Part shown: in pieces, positions 22,227-26,595 of the stretch
Layout of the letters: the number at the start of each line of letters is the position of its first letter
How positions within the stretch are numbered: the first letter of the stretch is position 1
NCBI GenBank assembly: GCA_002293525.1
Contig: DBDJ01000040.1
Location: 1 to 26,595, forward strand
Reading direction: 5' to 3'
Length of the DNA stretch: 26,595 bases
Origin: Lachnospiraceae bacterium UBA935
GTDB lineage: Bacteria; Bacillota; Clostridia; Lachnospirales; Lachnospiraceae
Notes under the pieces: model-generated
What the model saw: only the letters and a program-made list of their open reading frames with translations
The model's database searches: none
Told to the model about the DNA's origin: nothing
Made by a program: the position numbers and the translations under genes

Positions 22227-24080
22227 TCACAGGTACACTTCCCAAGGACCCCACTGCTCTGTGCCGGGGATATTTCCCTGCGTCCACCATTTACATCTGT
22301 AGACAATTCCTTCATATACCACGATATCGCCGAGCACATAGATTTCACCGCTATCCCACTGAGGATATCCGGTAACATCATTTACCGTTACGGTAACCGT
22401 GTTACTGGCTACGGCTGCCGTCTGATTGCCCGTTGCCGTGGTGTCCGTATTGGTGACGACACAGTAGTAAGTGCTGGTCCCGACTGTATCGGTGGGAGGG
22501 TTATAGGTCGCGCCGGTGGCGCCGCTGATCGCATTGCCGTTTCCGTCATACCACTGATAGCTCAATACGCCTTTTGATACAGTAGCGGTTACGGTAAGCG
22601 TGCCATTGCCGTCCACGCTGACTGTCACGTTAGAAGGCTGGCCGGTGATAACCGGGGTGGCGGCATCGTCTTGAACATTAGCGCTGACCGTGACTGTTGT
22701 TGTCCGGCTGGTTACGGTCGCTGTCTGGTTGCCTGTTGCCGCAGTATCGGTGTTGGTGATCATACAATAGTAGGTACTGGTGCCGACGCTGCCGCTAGGA
22801 GGGTTGTAAGTCGCGCTGGTGGCGCCGCTGATCGCATACCCGTTTCCGTCATACCACTGATAGCTGAGCGTCCCTCTTGAGACATTAGCTGTTACAGTCA
22901 AAGCCGCCGTCCCGTTCACAATGACCATCTGATCGGCCGGCTGTGCGGTAATAGTCGGAGCCTTGGCATGGGTAGTGGCATTGCCGCTGCCGTTGGCCGC
23001 TTCAATGATCGGATCTACCGCATCAATAAATTGATCATTGCCAGTTTCATCCCAGCCGATCGACCATGTCATAATGCCACGGAAATCAGGATATTCTTCC
23101 AGCAAGTCATTCAGGGCATCCGCATAAACCGAGACCGGCTGTGCGCCATTGCCTGCACCCGTGCGGGCAGGAACTCCGAAAGCGACCTGACTAGGCTCTA
23201 ATCCTGGGAAGTATCCTTTGTCTACTGTCTGAAAGCCGGTGATGAGCATCTCGGAAAGACGTTTGTAACCTTCAGCTGAATACACCTGGGCAAAAGGAGC
23301 GCCGGCGCCGGCTGATCCCTGTAGCCATGCAAAATCACCGTTAAAGCCGTTATAATACTGAGGATGGATGTAAGTCAGGATGTCACGGACCGCATCCAGC
23401 ACCGGCAGGAAAGCCCCGCAGTTTCCGCCGCCGATGGCACCGCCCTGGACATAAATATATTCCGGAGCTGCGGAAATAATAAAATCATCGCCATAAGTAG
23501 CTACTAAATCACGCAGAATGATCTCCAGATTGATAGACTGCTGCGTTACCAGATTCCCTATTTCGTCCGTGTTCATACAAGCAATAGAACTGCCTTCGAA
23601 GTCAACGTCAAAGCCGTCAAAACCAAAATCATCAATTATCTCTTTGATTCCGGTGAGGAAAGTCTCCCTCTGCTTATCAGTATCAAAGTGGACAACGCCG
23701 TTCTGGCCTCCGCAGGAAATGACAACCTTTTTGCCTAAGTCCTGCCAATAATCAATGTCATCCTTAAAAGCCTCTTCCTGTTCTTCTTTCGTACCGGAAT
23801 ATACAGCCTGAAGATCCATATTCAGATTTGCGGTATAATGATTTCCCACTGTTTCAATAAACGATACGTTGATAACGTCCCATTGAGGATCCATATCCCT
23901 TAATGTTTTATTGGATCCGCCATTTCCACCCAGCCAATAGCCTATGGAAAGATGGTCGTTAAGACCCACGCCGGTGGCCGCTTGTGCAGGCACTGCTGCT
24001 GCCATGGTAAGCGCCAGCATTAAGACAGTCATAATCACCGCTTGGACACGTTTTTTCAATCTGCTACTTATTACATCCAT
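22227..24080 (-). CDS. Secreted GH18 chitinase with two Ig-like domains and CBM5/12 (copy 1)
   Basis: A 617-residue secreted enzyme. The signal peptide has KKR at 9-11, a hydrophobic core, and probable cleavage after VPAQAA (about 35). The GH18 barrel spans about 40-360. The catalytic motif is DGFDVDFE (155-162), with E162 as the acid and D160 assisting. SCGGQNG, ISAAPE, HPQYYN and MTWSIGWDE are further GH18 strand motifs. Two Ig-like modules of about 95 residues follow (about 370-463 and 470-565), each with LSYQWYDGNG and TYYC. The last ~45 residues are a CBM5/12 chitin-binding module (PQWDSGEIYVLGDIVVY, CKWW). All catalytic residues are intact, so endo-chitinase activity is expected. GGAGG lies 7 nt before the ATG. 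A promoter with a perfect 0A box lies upstream. The second GH18 gene is a paralogue roughly three quarters identical by eye. Confidence 0.93.
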   Translation of the reverse strand: MDVISSRLKKRVQAVIMTVLMLALTMAAAVPAQAATGVGLNDHLSIGYWLGGNGGSNKTLRDMDPQWDVINVSFIETVGNHYTANLNMDLQAVYSGTKEEQEEAFKDDIDYWQDLGKKVVISCGGQNGVVHFDTDKQRETFLTGIKEIIDDFGFDGFDVDFEGSSIACMNTDEIGNLVTQQSINLEIILRDLVATYGDDFIISAAPEYIYVQGGAIGGGNCGAFLPVLDAVRDILTYIHPQYYNGFNGDFAWLQGSAGAGAPFAQVYSAEGYKRLSEMLITGFQTVDKGYFPGLEPSQVAFGVPARTGAGNGAQPVSVYADALNDLLEEYPDFRGIMTWSIGWDETGNDQFIDAVDPIIEAANGSGNATTHAKAPTITAQPADQMVIVNGTAALTVTANVSRGTLSYQWYDGNGYAISGATSATYNPPSGSVGTSTYYCMITNTDTAATGNQTATVTSRTTTVTVSANVQDDAATPVITGQPSNVTVSVDGNGTLTVTATVSKGVLSYQWYDGNGNAISGATGATYNPPTDTVGTSTYYCVVTNTDTTATGNQTAAVASNTVTVTVNDVTGYPQWDSGEIYVLGDIVVYEGIVYRCKWWTQGNIPGTEQWGPWEVYL

Positions 24081-24135
24081 AAAAACTCCTCCTTTGTACT
24101 ACTTTAATGATGATTCATGTAAGGTTACAAATAAA

Positions 24136-24184
24136 ATTGTAAATTTTTTTGGCAAATATTTCAAGATTACTTGTCTATTCGACA
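24136..24184 (-). promoter_or_regulatory. Promoter of GH18 copy 1 with perfect 0A box
   Basis: On the minus strand, TGTCGAA (24184-24178) is the Spo0A-box consensus. After 13 nt comes TTGAAA (24164-24159), then 17 nt, then TACAAT (24141-24136). The same layout precedes the second GH18 gene. The 0A box just upstream of the -35 fits activation by Spo0A~P, but repression is possible. Confidence 0.65.
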
Positions 24185-24303
24185 GATTTTTTGTACAAAG
24201 TAAAGATAATCTCTAAAACGATGTTTTTGAAATATAAGCGTTTCCCGCGTTTCTTTTTTCGGTCATAAGTCTTGGGGCCGGAGGGCTCTCCCCATTAACA
24301 AAA

Positions 24304-24336
24304 AACCCTTTTTGGTTAATTTATCCAAAAAGAGTT
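24304..24336 (-). terminator. Intrinsic terminator of GH18 copy 2
   Basis: AACCCTTTTTGG (24304-24315) pairs with CCAAAAAGAGTT (24325-24336) with one mismatch. On the minus strand the stem runs into TTTTTTGTT. It lies between the two GH18 genes, after the palindrome cluster. Confidence 0.8.
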
Positions 24337-24411
24337 CTCTGCTTATCCTATTTTATTATTATAGTGTACTATTAAAGTGCGCTTGCGCTTTTCATATGAT
24401 GTTGATACCAC

Positions 24412-24576
24412 GGATTACACACTTCGTGCGCTCATAATCCTAAGGAAACACTAATAAATCAGTATTTCCTTAGACGCTCCAGTCCCTATGGGACTTGGGA
24501 TGCGCACGGATTTACAGTGGAAACTGGCACTTTGTGCCATAAATCCGGCGCGGGAAACGCTGCATCAGCGTTTCCC
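24412..24576. repeat. Cluster of five palindromes, MITE- or REP-like
   Basis: Five hairpins lie in 165 nt: GGATTA/TAATCC (24412-24440, with inner CAC/GTG), CTAAGGAAA/TTTCCTTAG (24440-24473), AGTCCC/GGGACT (24481-24495), GGATTTA/TAAATCC with inner GGCAC/GTGCC (24508-24546), and GGGAAACGCTG/CAGCGTTTCCC (24552-24576, perfect 11 bp). No coding sequence is convincing here. The cluster separates the 3' end of GH18 copy 2 from its terminator and has no counterpart after copy 1. It resembles dispersed palindromic elements of clostridial genomes. Confidence 0.75.
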
Positions 24577-24610
24577 TAAGTATTCGAAATCCGCCCAAAT
24601 CGGACTGGTT

Positions 24611-26461
24611 TCACGGGTACACTTCCCACGGCCCCCACTGTTCGGTGCCGGGGATATTTCCCAGGGTCCACCATTTACATCTGTAAGTAATGCCATTGTA
24701 TACCACGATATTGCCGGCCACATATATTTCCGTGCTCTGCCACTGAGGATATCCGCTTACTGCGTTTACTGTTACGGTAGCCACATTGCTGATTGCGGTT
24801 GCGACCGGGTTTCCTGTAGCCGAGCTGTCGGTATTGGTGACGACGCAGTAATAGCCACTGGTGCCGGCCGTTCCGGTAGGAGGATGATAGGTTGTTCCGG
24901 TTTCGCCGGAAATCGCCACATGAGAATCCGTATACCACTGATAGCTTAATACCCCTTTTGACACGCTGGCGTTTACGGTTAAAGTGGCATTGTCGTTTAC
25001 GCTGACTGTCTGGTTGGCAGGCTGGACACTGACGACCGGAACTTCGGCATCAATCGGGACATTGTTGCTGACCGTCACAATTGCCGTGCGGCTGGTTACG
25101 GTTGCGATCTGGTTTCCTGTTGCCGCAGTATCGGTATTGATAACGACACAATAGTAAGCTCTGCTGCCGACAGTGCCGGTAGGAGGGCTGTATGACGAGC
25201 CTGTCGCTCCGTTTACCGGGGTGCCGTTTACGTTATACCACTGGTAGCTGAGCGTCCCTCTTGACACCGTAGCCGCTACTGCCAGAGTCACTCCTCCGTT
25301 TACTGTAACCGTCTGATCGGCCGGCTGCGTGGTAATCGTGGGGGCCTGGGCATTGGTCGGTATATTACCGCTGTTGTTGGCCGCTTCAATGATAGGGTCA
25401 ATAGTATTAATGAACTGATTCCCGCCGCTTTCGTCCCAGCCGATCGACCACGTCATAACGCCACGGTAATCAGGATATTCTGCCAGCAGGTCATTCAGTG
25501 CCGTGGCATAGACTGAAACCGGCTGGGCACCATTGCCTGCACCAGTGCGGGCGGGCACACCGAACGCTACCTGATCAGGCCTTAATCCGGGGAAATATCC
25601 CTTATCTACGGTCTGAAAACCGGTAATGAGCATCTCAGAAAGTCTTCGGTAACCTTCAGCAGAATAAACCTGAGCAAAAGGCGCACCGGCCCCGGCTGAT
25701 GAATCAAGCCAGACAAAATCACCGTTAAAACCGTTATAATACTGCGGATGAATGTACGTCAGAATCTCGCGGATGTCGTCCAGCAACGGCAGGAACGCGC
25801 CGCAGTGTCCGCCGCCGATAGCTCCGCCCTGAACATAGATATATTCCGGAGCCGCAGAAATAATAAAATCCTTGCCATAAGTAGTTCTTAAGTCATTCAG
25901 GATATAGGAAAGGTTGATCGACTGCTGCGTTACCAGATTCCCTATTCTGTCCGCACTCATACAGGCGATGGAGCCGCCTTCAAAGTCAACGTCAAACCCA
26001 TCAAACCCAAAATCATTAATAATTGTCTTGAGCCCAGCGAGAAAAGTATTCCGTTCCGTGACCCCTTTTAACTCAACTACACCGTTCTGCCCCCCGCAGG
26101 AGAGAACAATCTTCTTGCCTTGATTCTGCCAATATTTAATGTCTGCCTTAAAAGCCGTTTCCTGTTGTGTTTTCGTACCGGAATAAACCGCCTGAAGATC
26201 CATATTCAGATTCGGGGTGTGACTATTCCCCGATGTTTCAAGAAACGACACGTTAATAACGTCCCACTGCGGGTCCATCTGTCTTAATGTCTTATTTGTT
26301 CCGCCATTTCCACCCAGCCAATAGCCTATGGAAAGATGCGCATTAAGATTTGATGCGGCTTGAGCCGGTACTGCTGGCGCCATGGTGAGAACCAATATCA
26401 GGACAGTCATAATTGCTGCCTGGATTCGCTTTTTACTAAAACTGCTGCTTAATACGTCCAT
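24611..26461 (-). CDS. Secreted GH18 chitinase with two Ig-like domains and CBM5/12 (copy 2)
   Basis: A 616-residue paralogue of copy 1, with GGAGGTGA 4 nt before the ATG. Signal peptide cleavage is likely after VPAQAA (about 36). The barrel carries DGFDVDFE (154-161, acid E161), SCGGQNG, ISAAPE, HPQYYN and MTWSIGWDE, so it should be catalytically active. The Ig-like modules (about 368-460 and 470-560) and the C-terminal CBM5/12 (PQWQSTEIYVAGNIVVY, CKWW) are more diverged from copy 1 than the barrel, which suggests selection mainly on the catalytic domain. A promoter with a 0A box precedes it, and a palindrome cluster plus terminator follows. The role may be degradation of chitin as a nutrient, or action on another beta-1,4-linked glycan. 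The link to sporulation is from the promoter only. Confidence 0.93.
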   Translation of the reverse strand: MDVLSSSFSKKRIQAAIMTVLILVLTMAPAVPAQAASNLNAHLSIGYWLGGNGGTNKTLRQMDPQWDVINVSFLETSGNSHTPNLNMDLQAVYSGTKTQQETAFKADIKYWQNQGKKIVLSCGGQNGVVELKGVTERNTFLAGLKTIINDFGFDGFDVDFEGGSIACMSADRIGNLVTQQSINLSYILNDLRTTYGKDFIISAAPEYIYVQGGAIGGGHCGAFLPLLDDIREILTYIHPQYYNGFNGDFVWLDSSAGAGAPFAQVYSAEGYRRLSEMLITGFQTVDKGYFPGLRPDQVAFGVPARTGAGNGAQPVSVYATALNDLLAEYPDYRGVMTWSIGWDESGGNQFINTIDPIIEAANNSGNIPTNAQAPTITTQPADQTVTVNGGVTLAVAATVSRGTLSYQWYNVNGTPVNGATGSSYSPPTGTVGSRAYYCVVINTDTAATGNQIATVTSRTAIVTVSNNVPIDAEVPVVSVQPANQTVSVNDNATLTVNASVSKGVLSYQWYTDSHVAISGETGTTYHPPTGTAGTSGYYCVVTNTDSSATGNPVATAISNVATVTVNAVSGYPQWQSTEIYVAGNIVVYNGITYRCKWWTLGNIPGTEQWGPWEVYP

Positions 26462-26510
26462 TAAGTCACCTCCGTTATATTTTTGCTAATATCTATTATG
26501 TTGCAATCAA

Positions 26511-26559
26511 ATTTTATATTTTTTTATTAGTATTTACAAGCCAACTTGACTATTCGACA
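26511..26559 (-). promoter_or_regulatory. Promoter of GH18 copy 2 with perfect 0A box
   Basis: TGTCGAA (26559-26553) is followed after 13 nt by TTGTAA (26539-26534), then 17 nt, then TAAAAT (26516-26511). The flanking block TTTACTTTGTAC upstream of the box is also shared with copy 1. Confidence 0.6.
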
Positions 26560-26574
26560 GGTTTTGCGTACAAA

Positions 26575-26595
26575 GTAAAAAAGCGAGCAAGCTCG
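26575..26595 (-). terminator. Partial terminator of a gene beyond the window
   Basis: On the minus strand CGAG-CTTG-CTCG is followed by CTTTTTTAC. The stem continues past the window edge, so only part is visible. Confidence 0.5.

Noticed and set aside
24274..24293. GGGG...CCCC hairpin before GH18 copy 1
   Set aside because: Only four outer base pairs are solid and no T-tract follows.
24488..24949. Plus-strand 153-residue frame across the palindrome cluster and the chitinase 3' end
   Set aside because: It lies mostly antisense to the chitinase domain, and its N-terminus is made of hairpin repeats.

Overview
The window looks like the chromosome of an anaerobic, endospore-forming Firmicute, most likely class Clostridia. 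The indicators are collagen-like and TNF/C1q-like spore-surface proteins, a Csp-type subtilase, Spo0A-box promoters, an agr-type peptide quorum-sensing locus and strong AGGAGG ribosome-binding sites. I cannot name the genus.

Layout. (1) 1-1740: a Na+/proline symporter gene (putP, minus strand) with a clean vegetative promoter and a terminator. (2) 1847-9707: a spore-surface block on the plus strand. It starts at a sigma-K-like promoter with three tightly spaced paralogues (1943-6571). Each has a BclA-C/C1q-like jelly-roll head and a split BclB-like C-terminal domain but no collagen stalk. Two collagen-like genes follow (6755-8242 and 8310-9707). (3) 9756-11405: a scar zone holding a small DUF6870-like gene, a 5'-truncated collagen-like gene, a frameshifted acyl-CoA dehydrogenase remnant and a collapsed remnant of a subtilase gene. 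(4) 11408-20196: an AT-rich accessory island, by eye much lower in GC than both flanks. On the minus strand it carries an unknown protein, a Ser/Thr kinase and a TPR protein. On the plus strand it carries a complete agr-like locus: small protein, AgrD-like peptide, LytTR regulator, GHKL sensor kinase and AgrB, followed by a Cys-rich mini-protein and a helical-repeat protein. (5) 20420-26461, minus strand: a CspC-like subtilase whose catalytic Ser is Gly, then two tandem GH18 chitinases. Both chitinases have the same promoter design, with a perfect 0A box upstream.

How the parts may work together (inference). The GC-richer flanks look like a sporulation, spore-surface and germination neighbourhood: late mother-cell coat or exosporium proteins, a pseudoprotease of the kind used as germinant sensor in C. 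difficile, and Spo0A-linked secreted chitinases. The AT-rich middle is a later arrival. It lies between a decayed subtilase fragment and an intact subtilase gene, which share a 43-bp identical direct repeat. Its most interesting content is an agr system whose predicted autoinducer closes its ring through Ser instead of Cys, next to a divergent kinase/TPR/unknown cassette.

All family assignments come from reading motifs by eye; no database search was run.
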